Below are positions 38,112-46,754 of a DNA stretch of 64,000 nucleotides, piece by piece. The notes beneath the pieces are model-generated. The model did no database searches and had not been told where the DNA came from. It worked only from the letters and a program-made list of their open reading frames with translations. The first letter of the stretch is position 1, and the number at the start of each line of letters is the position of its first letter. This stretch comes from CAVWDU01 sp963753815 (lineage in GTDB: Bacteria; Pseudomonadota; Gammaproteobacteria; Pseudomonadales; Halieaceae): the NCBI GenBank assembly GCA_963753815.1, contig CAVWDU010000003.1, forward strand, positions 1,550,001 through 1,614,000. Direction: 5' to 3'. The translations under genes were made by a program, and so were the position numbers.

Positions 38112-41100
38112 GGCGTCGGGCGGTCGCGCAAGCGGCTGCGGATCTCCAGTACTTCCCGCAACAACACCGGCAGCACGATAAGCGTTACCAGGCTTGAAAC
38201 CAGCAGCCCGCAGAGCACGATGGCGCCCAGCCCACGGTAGAGTTCCGCGCCCGAACCCGGCAGCAGGACCAGCGGCGAGAGGCCGCAGACCGTGGTGATC
38301 GTCGACATCATGACCGGCCTCAGGCGCACCTGGATGGCCTCCGCGACCGCGTCGGCGACGTTCATCTGTCGCTCTTCGATATTGTTTATCGTGCGGTCGA
38401 CCAGCAGGATGGGATTGTTCACCACGGTGCCGATCAGGATCAGAAAACCCAGCATGGTGATCACGTCCAGCGGCTGGATCAGGGGTTCCAGCCCGAACAG
38501 CGGCAGCGCCGCGCCGACGCTGTTGAGCGCCCACAGGCCGACCAGCCCGCCGCAGATGCCGATGGGCACGGTCGTCATGATCAGTAACGGGTAGCCCCAG
38601 TGCGAGAAAACCGCGACCAGCAGGAAGTAGGCAATGGCCACCGCCAGCAGGAAGTTGCCCCACAGGGCCTCACGGGACTGGTCCAGCTTGCTGCTTGCCC
38701 CGGTCACCTGCAGGGAGATGCCGTCGGGAATGGCGCCCTCGCTGCGCATCGCGTCCACCAGTTCGCTGCGCACCCGCGCCGCGCCGGTTTCCAGCGGCAC
38801 GTCCCGCGGGGCGATGATATTGAGCGTGACCGTGCGCATGCCATTGACCCGCGGAATGCTGGCCGCCCCCGCGCGCTCCTCCACCCGGGCCAGTGCCGCC
38901 AGGGGGACCAGCGAGCCACTGTCGGTGTGCAGCATCACCTGTTCCAGGTCCCTGGGCTGGTTCACCGCGCCGCGTCCGGAATACAGGTACATATCCACCT
39001 TGTCGTCATCGACGAAGAACTCGTCGACGAAGGCGCCGTCCGAATAGGCCCACAGCGTGTAGCCGAGCTCGGCCTGGGAGACCCGGAGTTCGGCCGCCCG
39101 GTCCCAGTCCGGAATCACGAAGGCCATCGGCTGCGACATACTCAGGCTGGTCGGTGAGGGTGTCGAGCGTATCTGGCCATCGGCGAACAGGTCGTCGGCC
39201 CGGCGAAAGACCTGCAGCGCCGTGGTGAAAAGTTCTTCCAGGTCCCGCCCGCTTATTTCGACGTTGATGCTGCGCGGGCCGCCCTGGTTGCCCGAGAAGA
39301 TCGATCCGCGACTCACGAAGGCGCGCATGCCGGGCACCTGCCCGAGGTGTTCGCTGAGTGCACGCGCCAGTGCTTCTGTGTGTGCCGGGTCGGCAGGTTC
39401 GGCGACGTAGAGCAAGCGCGACGCGTTGACGAAGCCACCGACGCTGGTCAGAGGGGGAACGTCCGTGGCGCCGGCCTCGAAGGCATCGGGCGTGGCCCCA
39501 AGCTGGGATGAGATCGCGGGATCGACCTGCTTGAATACCCCGTGCGTGGTTTCGAGATTGTACCCGGCGGGAGCAAACATGAAGGCGAAAATCTTTGCCT
39601 CCTCGCCCTCGGGGAGATAGGCGGTAGCCGGCGTCATGAACTTGAAGACCGCCACGCTCACCAGTGCCGTGACGGCCAGTGTGATGGCGCGAGTGCGATG
39701 ACTGCGCTGCAGCCAGCCCGACAGGGCGACGATACGTCCGGTAAAGCCGCCCTCGCCGGCCTGGTCCTCATCTGCGGCATTTGCGAGAGAGGGGCCGGCG
39801 CCACCTGCCGTGGTCAGGAATCGCCGGCTGGCCGCTGGCACCAGGCCGACCGCGACCAGCATCGACATGACAATCGATGCCGAAATCGCGATGGCGATGT
39901 CCGAGTAGAGCTGGCCGGCCTCGTCGTGCAGCAGCGCGATGGGCAGGAAAACCAGCACGGTTGTCAGGGTGGACGCCAGGATCGCCGGCCAGACCTCGCG
40001 GATGCCCGCCAGGGTGGCCTCGTAGCGTGACTTGCCCAGGGTCAGGTGGCGGGTGATGTTCTCGAGGGCGACAATGCTGTTGTCCAGGGTCATGCCGATC
40101 GCGAAGGCGATGCCGGCGAGAGAAATGACGTTGATTGTGCGCCCTGCCAGCGATAGCCCGAGGAAGGCCGCGAGGGTGCACACGGGGATGCCGATGGCAC
40201 CAATCAGGGTCGCGGGCACCGACTTCAGGAACAGCATGAGGACCAGGGTGGCCAGGAGCGCGCCAATGCCCAGGTTGGTGACGACCGTACGCACCGACGC
40301 CTTGACGTAGCGAACGTCCTCCGAGCTCAGCTTGATGGTCAGTCCGCGCTCCCTTACCAGCCCCGCGTTCAACTCGTCGACCGCGGCGAGGACGCCGTCG
40401 AGGACGGCGACCACATTCGAGCCCGATTGTTTGCGGATACTGAACGTCAGCGCCCGCTCTCCGGCGTAGTAGGAATAGAAGCGCGCTTCCTGCTTGCCCA
40501 TTTCGGCGTAGCCGACATCCTCGAGGCGGATGAAGGCGCCGTTACGCTGGGCCAGGATCAGCCGGTTGAGATCTTCCATGTCCTCGAAGCGGCCGACGGT
40601 GCGCACCAGGTAGCGGCGTTTACCGAAATCCATATCGCCGCCGGAGACGTCACGGTTGCGGGCCCGCAGCGCCTCCCTGACTTCGATCAGGGTGAGTCCG
40701 CGAGAGGCCAGCGCCGCCGGGTCCAGGTAGATGTTGACCTGGCGCCCGGGGGCACCGCTCAGGTCCACTCCCGAGACGCCCGGTACCCGCTCCAGGCGCC
40801 GCTTGATATTGTCTTCCGCCCAGTCGAGTTCCCCGGTGACGTCCACGGCCAGCGGGTTGCCCGGCAGGGGTACGATACGGAAATAGGCGAAGGCATTCTC
40901 CGAGAATGAACTGGTGGAAATTCGCGGCTGATCGACGTTTTCCGGGTAGGTGCTCATCTGCGACAGCGCGTTGTTGACCCGGATCAGTGCATCGTTGATG
41001 TCCATGCCGAAGGGGAACTCCAGCTCCACTTGGGCACTGCCGAAACCGGCCGTGGACTCCATCCTCACCAGGCCGTTGATCCCGCGCAGAAACTCTTCCT

Positions 41101-41293
41101 GCTCAATCAGGATAACCTGCTCGACGTCCTGTGGCGTTGCGCCGGGCCAGACAGTGGTGACGTTGATGATGCGCGGGTCCAGGTCCGGGATCATCTGGAT
41201 CGGTACACGCAGTGCGGAGGCCAGGCCGAACAGGCAGACGATCAACATGCCGGCAAGGACCACACTGGGTCGGTCCAGTGCCAGTTTCAGCAC
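38108..41293 (-). CDS. RND efflux permease (AcrB/MexF-type, HAE family)
   Basis: 1061 residues beginning MLKLALDRPSVVLAGMLIV. Twelve membrane helices, two large periplasmic loops, GMTLDNSIVALENI (helix 4 with its Asp; the usual second Asp is replaced by Asn-Ser) and GTVVNNPILLVDR. It is the proton-driven inner-membrane pump. It follows the adaptor by 3 bp. No outer-membrane channel gene is present in the window. Confidence 0.9.
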   Translation of the reverse strand: MLKLALDRPSVVLAGMLIVCLFGLASALRVPIQMIPDLDPRIINVTTVWPGATPQDVEQVILIEQEEFLRGINGLVRMESTAGFGSAQVELEFPFGMDINDALIRVNNALSQMSTYPENVDQPRISTSSFSENAFAYFRIVPLPGNPLAVDVTGELDWAEDNIKRRLERVPGVSGVDLSGAPGRQVNIYLDPAALASRGLTLIEVREALRARNRDVSGGDMDFGKRRYLVRTVGRFEDMEDLNRLILAQRNGAFIRLEDVGYAEMGKQEARFYSYYAGERALTFSIRKQSGSNVVAVLDGVLAAVDELNAGLVRERGLTIKLSSEDVRYVKASVRTVVTNLGIGALLATLVLMLFLKSVPATLIGAIGIPVCTLAAFLGLSLAGRTINVISLAGIAFAIGMTLDNSIVALENITRHLTLGKSRYEATLAGIREVWPAILASTLTTVLVFLPIALLHDEAGQLYSDIAIAISASIVMSMLVAVGLVPAASRRFLTTAGGAGPSLANAADEDQAGEGGFTGRIVALSGWLQRSHRTRAITLAVTALVSVAVFKFMTPATAYLPEGEEAKIFAFMFAPAGYNLETTHGVFKQVDPAISSQLGATPDAFEAGATDVPPLTSVGGFVNASRLLYVAEPADPAHTEALARALSEHLGQVPGMRAFVSRGSIFSGNQGGPRSINVEISGRDLEELFTTALQVFRRADDLFADGQIRSTPSPTSLSMSQPMAFVIPDWDRAAELRVSQAELGYTLWAYSDGAFVDEFFVDDDKVDMYLYSGRGAVNQPRDLEQVMLHTDSGSLVPLAALARVEERAGAASIPRVNGMRTVTLNIIAPRDVPLETGAARVRSELVDAMRSEGAIPDGISLQVTGASSKLDQSREALWGNFLLAVAIAYFLLVAVFSHWGYPLLIMTTVPIGICGGLVGLWALNSVGAALPLFGLEPLIQPLDVITMLGFLILIGTVVNNPILLVDRTINNIEERQMNVADAVAEAIQVRLRPVMMSTITTVCGLSPLVLLPGSGAELYRGLGAIVLCGLLVSSLVTLIVLPVLLREVLEIRSRLRDRPTP

Positions 41294-41296
41294 GGT

Positions 41297-42409
41297 TCAG
41301 GCCCCGGCGCGGCTGATGGCAACCGCCTGGCCGGGTCGCAGGCCCTCGTTGCCGCGAACGATCACGCGCGCACCCGGGCCCAGGCCCTCGCCGGTTACCT
41401 CCACCCGGTCGCCGGCACGCCGGCCCACCTCGACGTCGAGGGGCGTGGCAATCGGCGTCGTATCTGCACTGCTCTCCTGTACGATCCAGACGCGGGTCCG
41501 ACCGCCGACGTCGTGGGTGATCGCATCAGCCGGCACCTGCAGTACCGGCTCGTTACCACCCAGCGCGAGTTCCATGCTCAAAGACATGCCGGGCGCCAGC
41601 CGCCATTCGGGATTGTCCAGCTCGCAACGCACGAGAAATGTTCTCGAGCCGTCGGTGCTGACCCGCACCAGCGAACTCACCTCGGCAGCCAGCCACTCCC
41701 CGCCGCTGTAATCCGGGCTGACGCGCACGGGCGTTCCCACGTCGATTTGGTTCAGGTAGCGTTGCGGCAATTGCACTTCCGCCCACAACGGGTCCATGCG
41801 GGCCACCCCGAGTAACGGTGTATCCGCGCTGACCTGGTTTCCCACTTCCACCATGCGTTCCGTGACCATCCCGGGGAAGGGCGCGGTGACGCGGTGATGA
41901 CCCAGGCGGGTGCGCTGAATCTCGGTTTCTACCCGGAACTGCGCCAGGCGCGCCCGGCGGGCCGCCAGCTCCGCCCGCAGGCTGGCGAGTTCGGATCGCG
42001 AGAAGTTGTTGGCTTCGATCAGGTCGGCGGCCTCGCTGACCCGCCGCTGCTGATCGGCCACCAGTGCTTCCGCCTCGCGGAGCACGGCCTCCCGGCGCTT
42101 CAGTTCCAGTCCGGCGATCTCGTCATCGAGGGTGAGGAGCAGCTGGCCGGGGACCACCCGGGTTCCAGCCTCCACGGCGAATCCGGTTACGTAGCCGGCA
42201 ACGCGCGCGGAGATAGCGCTGCTCTGGGGCGAGCGCAGGCTACCGGACAGTGTGACCGTGTGCGCCATGCTGGCGCGGGTGATGCTGGCGACCTCAACCC
42301 GGGCGGGCACCTCCTGGGCAGCAACGGCGGGCAGACCGCCCAGCCACCCTGCCAGCAGCAAAAGCAGAGGGAATGCGGGAGCGCGTGAACGTGTCGATCG
42401 CGGCACCAT
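41297..42409 (-). CDS. RND periplasmic adaptor (membrane fusion protein)
   Basis: About 370 residues from MVPRSTRSRAP; an N-terminal signal (LLLLLAGWLGGLPAVAAQE) is followed by VTLSGSLRSPQSSAISARVAGYV (lipoyl half), a helical hairpin rich in Arg/Glu/Ala (about 95-160), the second lipoyl half (VTAPFPGMVTERMVEVGNQV) and beta-barrel domain. Connects the RND pump to an outer-membrane channel. The upstream reading-frame extension overlaps the next gene and was not used. Confidence 0.88.
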   Translation of the reverse strand: MVPRSTRSRAPAFPLLLLLAGWLGGLPAVAAQEVPARVEVASITRASMAHTVTLSGSLRSPQSSAISARVAGYVTGFAVEAGTRVVPGQLLLTLDDEIAGLELKRREAVLREAEALVADQQRRVSEAADLIEANNFSRSELASLRAELAARRARLAQFRVETEIQRTRLGHHRVTAPFPGMVTERMVEVGNQVSADTPLLGVARMDPLWAEVQLPQRYLNQIDVGTPVRVSPDYSGGEWLAAEVSSLVRVSTDGSRTFLVRCELDNPEWRLAPGMSLSMELALGGNEPVLQVPADAITHDVGGRTRVWIVQESSADTTPIATPLDVEVGRRAGDRVEVTGEGLGPGARVIVRGNEGLRPGQAVAISRAGA

Positions 42410-42416
42410 CCCGGGT

Positions 42417-43559
42417 TCAGGCCTGGGCAGGCGCGCTGCCGGCCGAGGCGCGCCACGCGTCCAGCAGGCTCGCCTCCCGGTCGGGCGCGAGGCCCCTCTT
42501 GAGGGCCCGCTGGCGTTCCTCCGGCAACGTGTGCCACCAGTCGAGCGTATCCCTCGCGGTTTCCCGCGTGGGTCGATTGCGCAGTCCCGCTGCGACCGCT
42601 TTCTCGCCACTGACCAGCGCCACTCCCGCGTACTCGCCGTCGGGGGAGTGCCATATCGGTAGCGGCAGTTCATCCTCCCCGCTATTGGCAGCGAGAAATT
42701 CCGCCGACACCCACACCGGCGACAGCGGCTCAGCGGTGAGCTCCCTGCAGTCGGTGAGCAGATCGCCCATGGTGAACTGCCCGGCCGGAGTCACGGTATT
42801 GTAAGTACCGACGGTATGGGTTCCGGCGACGTCGAGGGTGAAGCGCGCGAGATCACGGACATCGATGATCTGGATCGGGTCGGAGGGCGTGCCCGGCCAC
42901 AGCATCTTCCCGCCGCGTTGGGTCCGCACCGGCCAGTAGGTGTACCTGTCGGTGTGGTCACCCGGGCCGCAGATGTAGGTCGGGCGCAGGACGGTCAGCC
43001 GGTCTGCCCCGAACTCCGCTGCGGCGCGCTGCTCGCAGAGCGCCTTGAGCGGACCGTAGGTGTCGCCGGTTACCTCCTCCACGCTGGTATCATCCAGCGT
43101 GGCGAGCGCTGAATCTTCGTCGACGGGTTCGGCAAGGCTGGCATACACCGAGACGGTGGAGACGTAGATGTAGTGGGCGGCGGCCTTCGACAGCAGTCGG
43201 GCGGAGTCGGCGACGTGACGTGGCACGTAACCGGAGTTGTCTATCACCACATCCCAGCGTTTGCCCTCGAGCGCATCCAGCCCGTTGTCACGGTCTCCCT
43301 TCAGCGTCACCAGGTCGGGAAAAAGACCGCTGTTGGTGCGCATGCGGTTGAACAGGGTGACTTCGTGGCCGCGCCGCAGCGCCTCCCTTACCATGTGCGG
43401 ACCGATGAAGCCGGTGCCGCCGAGCAGCAGGATGCGCAACGGCGTCGTCTCGCCCTGGCGGAAGGCCTTGCCGAGTGCGCCGGGCACGATCGCGGACTGG
43501 GCCGCCGCGGCGGCGCCCAGGGCGGCGGTCTTCAATATCTGCCTGCGTGGGTAGGTCAT
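42417..43559 (-). CDS. Tat-exported NAD-dependent epimerase/dehydratase-like protein
   Basis: 380 residues from MTYPRRQILKTAALGAAAAAQ, a twin-arginine-like signal (PRRQILK). Then RILLLGGTGFIGPHMVREAL (Rossmann GxxGxxG) and YIYVSTVSVYASL. The active-site Tyr/Lys pair is not in its classical form, so catalysis is uncertain. A Tat signal on an extended SDR suggests a cofactor-loaded periplasmic enzyme. Seven bp before the adaptor gene. Confidence 0.75.
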   Translation of the reverse strand: MTYPRRQILKTAALGAAAAAQSAIVPGALGKAFRQGETTPLRILLLGGTGFIGPHMVREALRRGHEVTLFNRMRTNSGLFPDLVTLKGDRDNGLDALEGKRWDVVIDNSGYVPRHVADSARLLSKAAAHYIYVSTVSVYASLAEPVDEDSALATLDDTSVEEVTGDTYGPLKALCEQRAAAEFGADRLTVLRPTYICGPGDHTDRYTYWPVRTQRGGKMLWPGTPSDPIQIIDVRDLARFTLDVAGTHTVGTYNTVTPAGQFTMGDLLTDCRELTAEPLSPVWVSAEFLAANSGEDELPLPIWHSPDGEYAGVALVSGEKAVAAGLRNRPTRETARDTLDWWHTLPEERQRALKRGLAPDREASLLDAWRASAGSAPAQA

Positions 43560-43756
43560 GTCGATGGTCCGGTCAAGCTGGAGGGTGGCGGCGGTCAGTC
43601 TAGGCCATCTCCCTATGGCTGGCCAGCAGTCTGTCAGTGACCCGCACGCGGGTCTCCGGCCTGTGGATACTACCGGGCGACAGCGGGCCCGCGCGGCTGG
43701 CGGCATGGCGCTGGCTGGGCTACTGTAAAGCGCGGAACAGGCGACGGGAAGCACCT

Positions 43757-44264
43757 ATGACGGGACCGGCTGCGATCAAGGGCCCCTGGAGCATGGCAGA
43801 GATCGAACACTACCTGCGGGAACAGGTGATGCCCATGCGTCTCTCCTGCGTGGGCTCCGATGGCTACCCACGGGTCGTCTCGGTCTGGTTTCTGTTTCTC
43901 GACGGCGACCTGCGATGCGTCTCCCACCGCGATTCCAGCCTGGTCAAGTTGATCGGCCAGAACCCGAAGGTGGGCTTCGAGGTGGCCCCCAACGAGCCAT
44001 CCCTACTTTGGTGTGCGCGGCCAGGGTGAGGCAGTCTTCGGGCCGTCGCAGTCGGAAGACCAGACGCTGGATGACCTGCTGCAGCGCTACCTGTCAGGAC
44101 CAGACAATCGGCTGGCCCGCTGGTTGCTGTCCCGGCGGGCCGAGGAACTGCGTATCGATATCCGCCCCCGGCGCTGGTTCAGCTGGGATTACCGCGGCCG
44201 CATGGCCGATATTCCCGCGACCGGGAATACCGCCGTAGCGCCGGCCGCGGAGGGGGTGCTATGA
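43757..44264 (+). pseudogene. PNPOx-like flavin/F420-binding protein, one apparent frameshift
   Basis: MTGPAAIKGPWSMAEIEHYL, MRLSCVGSDGYPRVVSVWFLFLDGDLRCVS are the split-barrel FMN-binding start. The frame breaks at about 43995-44005 (NEPSLLW against PYFGVRGQGEAVF) and continues cleanly to AEEGVL-type end at 44264. One indel restores a protein of about 168 residues. It may be a sequence error. Confidence 0.7.
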
Positions 44265-44495
44265 CTGTTCTTTCAGGCGCGCCTGGTACTCGCCGCCGTG
44301 GTGGTCGACCACGGCCTGCAGCGCGCGTTCCATCAGCCAGCGTGCCTGGTTGGTGTAGGCATATATGCAGGAGTGGACTGCTGCGTCCTCCCAGTTCTCC
44401 GCCGAGCACTGGGTAGAGTAGTCCTCGAAGTTGTTCAGGGTCGTGATCAACTGGGACAGGTGACCAGGACACTCACAGTCGATTTCGCTGCGCAT
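44259..44495 (-). CDS. Small conserved protein downstream of the MerR-type gene
   Basis: 78 residues: MRSEIDCECPGHLSQLITTLNNFEDYSTQC, with CxC and a later Cys, then helical NQARWLMERALQAVVDHHGGEYQ. Its start is 26 bp after the regulator stop, so it is in the same operon. Function unknown. Confidence 0.6.
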   Translation of the reverse strand: MRSEIDCECPGHLSQLITTLNNFEDYSTQCSAENWEDAAVHSCIYAYTNQARWLMERALQAVVDHHGGEYQARLKEQS

Positions 44496-44520
44496 GGAGC
44501 CGGCGGCGGCGAGTTCACGC

Positions 44521-45250
44521 TCACTGAACTGCCGTGGCTTGGCAGCTGATCAATTCACCGGCGTCGCTGCTGCCCTGGCTGACGGCCTTCTCCGCGATGC
44601 TGCGACTCATTTCATAGGCCAGGGCGGCCGGCTCGGGCGGAAACGTGGTCGCGGTCACGTCCATCTTCTTCAGCTGCTCGAGGACGCGCTCGCTGCCGAA
44701 CTGGTAGATGACCAGCAGGCGTTGCGGCTGGAGTGTTTCCATCAGGCTGCCGAGGTGCTGCAGGCTGGATGCGTTGAGATTCGGATACTCGAGTACCAGG
44801 GTGTCGATTTTCTCGGTGCTCAACGAGTCGGTGAGTTCCTCGCGGGTGGCGGAGACCCGCGCCAGAAGGGCGTCGACGCGTGCGATGCACCCCTGATGCC
44901 CGTCGAGCCAGCGGCACAATTGCTCACCGACGAACACTACCCGGGGTTTGTCACTCTGCAGAGCGGCAGTGCCCCGCTTGCCGCGTGTGCGCAACATCAT
45001 CTCCAGTGTTTTGCGCTCGGACGAGGCAATCTCACCGATGCGCGCGCCGGAGTCGACCAGCGCCGACACCATCTGCAGGTGCTCGAGGTCGGTCTGGCTG
45101 TATCTGGCGTCGTCCGGTCGCGGACTTGGAGCTGGCGCCGAGGCCATAGCGGCGCTCCCATACGCGGAGCGTATCCGGCTTCAATCCGGTGAGGCGTGCG
45201 ACGGTACCGATTCCATAAAGGGGTCGTTGTTCCAGTTCAATCGTTTGCAT
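44521..45250 (-). pseudogene. MerR-family regulator with cobalamin-binding-like C-terminal fold, one apparent frameshift
   Basis: From ATG 45250: LYGIGTVARLTGLKPDTLRVWERRYGLG (winged HTH). The frame slips near 45110 (TGRRQ against ARYSQTDLEHLQMV) and goes on as LVDSGARIGEIASSERKTLE and a C-terminal domain with a Rossmann-like pattern (RVVFVGEQL, TLVLEYPNLN, RLLVIYQFG). It resembles the LitR/CarH type but lacks the DxHxxG cobalamin motif. Divergent from the sigma factor gene. Confidence 0.75.
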
Positions 45251-45269
45251 GACGTTTTCCGCTCAGGTT

Positions 45270-45353
45270 TTGTTCAGAATACGCAGCGTTGACGGAGACG
45301 GATGTCAGCCTGCCTTGTCCTGACCAGTATTTGTCGCGAAATTTGCTGAACAA
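45270..45353. promoter_or_regulatory. Divergent merR-like/sigma factor control region with inverted repeat
   Basis: TTGTTCAG (45270-45277) and CTGAACAA (45346-45353) are perfect inverted repeats 68 bp apart, each facing one of the two divergent genes. They are plausible binding sites for the MerR-type regulator. Confidence 0.5.
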
Positions 45354-45426
45354 GTGGCGCGTTGTATTGGGTCATCGAGGCATGCGCGAGCGTATATCTG
45401 GGTGAAATTGACACAGGAGTAAGACG

Positions 45427-46710
45427 TTGTCGTCAACCGCACTTGACATTGACGGGCTGGAACGGGAGCAGCTTTTTGACGTGGCCAGGCAGTTTCCCCT
45501 GCTCACGGCCGAGGAAGAAAAGACGCTGGACCGCAGCAAATGGCGGGCCGCCGCAGCCATGGAGGCATCCATGCGGGAGGACGAGGCCGCGCGCGCCTAT
45601 CTCGCCGCCCTCTTGACCGGGTGTCGGGACTTCCCGCCGGACGTGGCCAGTTTGCGACCCAGGGAACACTACTATCTGCTGCGTCGCGAGATGAGCAACT
45701 TGCTCGGCGAGAGTGAGTGGGTCGATCGTGTGTTGGCCAATCTCCATCCCCGGGCGACGAGCGACGAACCGCAGGTGTCCCCGGACCTTCCGCCGAGCCT
45801 CTGTGCGGGTGTGACCGCGCGCGTGCTGCGCTATGGCGGCCACGTGGTCAGCTGTAACGTGGCCGATGCGCTGGAGGCGTGGGAGCGGCAGTGGCCCCAG
45901 GGCGAGGTCATCACCCGATTGGATCTAGAGCACGACACCGCGCGCACCCTGCGCCGGGAGCGCCGTTCATACCTGGAGGCGAGAGATACCCTGGTCTTGC
46001 ACAACCTGCGGCTGGTGTACACGATCGCCGGGCGTAATAAAGGCAAGGGCGTGGGCTTCACCGACCTCGTGCAGGAGGGTATCTTCGGCCTGATTCGTGC
46101 CGCCGAGAAATACGACCATCGCAAGGGCTTCCGCTTCAGTACCTACAGCTTTAACTGGATCACCCAGGCGGTGCGACGGTCGGTAGGGAACCACGGCGGA
46201 TTGATCCGTTACCCGACGCATATCCAGGAGAAAGTGGGCAAACTCTACCGTGAGAGACTCGAATTCCAGGATCGCACGGGCGCGGAGCCCGGTGACAGCG
46301 AGCTGGCCGCAGCCAGCGGCATCTCGCTGGCAGAGACCCGCGAGTTGCTGAAGTTGCGCAACCAGGCCTTCTCACTGGATACCTCGCCGGGCGAAGATAC
46401 CGGCAGCCTCTACGAGACACTGCCTGCCGCGCCTGCCGACGAGGTCAGCAGGCCCGCCGAAATCCAGTCCCTGCAACGCCTCATCCTGGATGAGCTGGGT
46501 GAGTCGCTGGAGCCGGTGGAGCAGGATGTGATCATTGCCCGCTGGGGGCTCGAACAGGGCCGACCGCTGACCCGGGCCGAGATGGCCGACCGCTTGCGGG
46601 TGAGCACAGAGCGCGTGCGCCAGCTTGAAAACTCGGCGTTGAGCAAGCTTCAGCACAACCCGGAACTGCGCTCAACGTTCGAGACCTACCAGCCCGGCGT
46701 GGCTGACTGA
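45427..46710 (+). CDS. Sigma-70 family RNA polymerase sigma factor (group 2/3-like)
   Basis: 427 residues, TTG start with AGGAG 6-10 bases before it. The N-terminal 150 residues are unusual. Region 2: LVYTIAGRNKGKGVGFTDLVQEGIFGLIRAAEKYD and FRFSTYSFNWITQAVRR; region 3: HIQEKVGKLYR; region 4: LTRAEMADRLRVSTERVRQLENSALSKL. Too short for the housekeeping RpoD. The divergent MerR-type gene suggests a light- or stress-responsive switch. Confidence 0.88.
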   Translation: MSSTALDIDGLEREQLFDVARQFPLLTAEEEKTLDRSKWRAAAAMEASMREDEAARAYLAALLTGCRDFPPDVASLRPREHYYLLRREMSNLLGESEWVDRVLANLHPRATSDEPQVSPDLPPSLCAGVTARVLRYGGHVVSCNVADALEAWERQWPQGEVITRLDLEHDTARTLRRERRSYLEARDTLVLHNLRLVYTIAGRNKGKGVGFTDLVQEGIFGLIRAAEKYDHRKGFRFSTYSFNWITQAVRRSVGNHGGLIRYPTHIQEKVGKLYRERLEFQDRTGAEPGDSELAAASGISLAETRELLKLRNQAFSLDTSPGEDTGSLYETLPAAPADEVSRPAEIQSLQRLILDELGESLEPVEQDVIIARWGLEQGRPLTRAEMADRLRVSTERVRQLENSALSKLQHNPELRSTFETYQPGVAD

Positions 46711-46754
46711 TCCGCAGCGGGTGTCGATCGCGCCGCCCGCGACGGCGGGTGCGG

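Noticed and set aside
36945..38663. A 572-residue MFS protein
   Set aside because: The upstream 180 residues are the RND gene read in another frame; membrane helices begin after GTG 38111, which overlaps the RND stop.
40032..41815. Long plus-strand frames opposite the RND pump and adaptor genes
   Set aside because: They are GC-rich antisense shadows with Arg/His/Gly-rich composition and no family features; the minus-strand proteins are clear.
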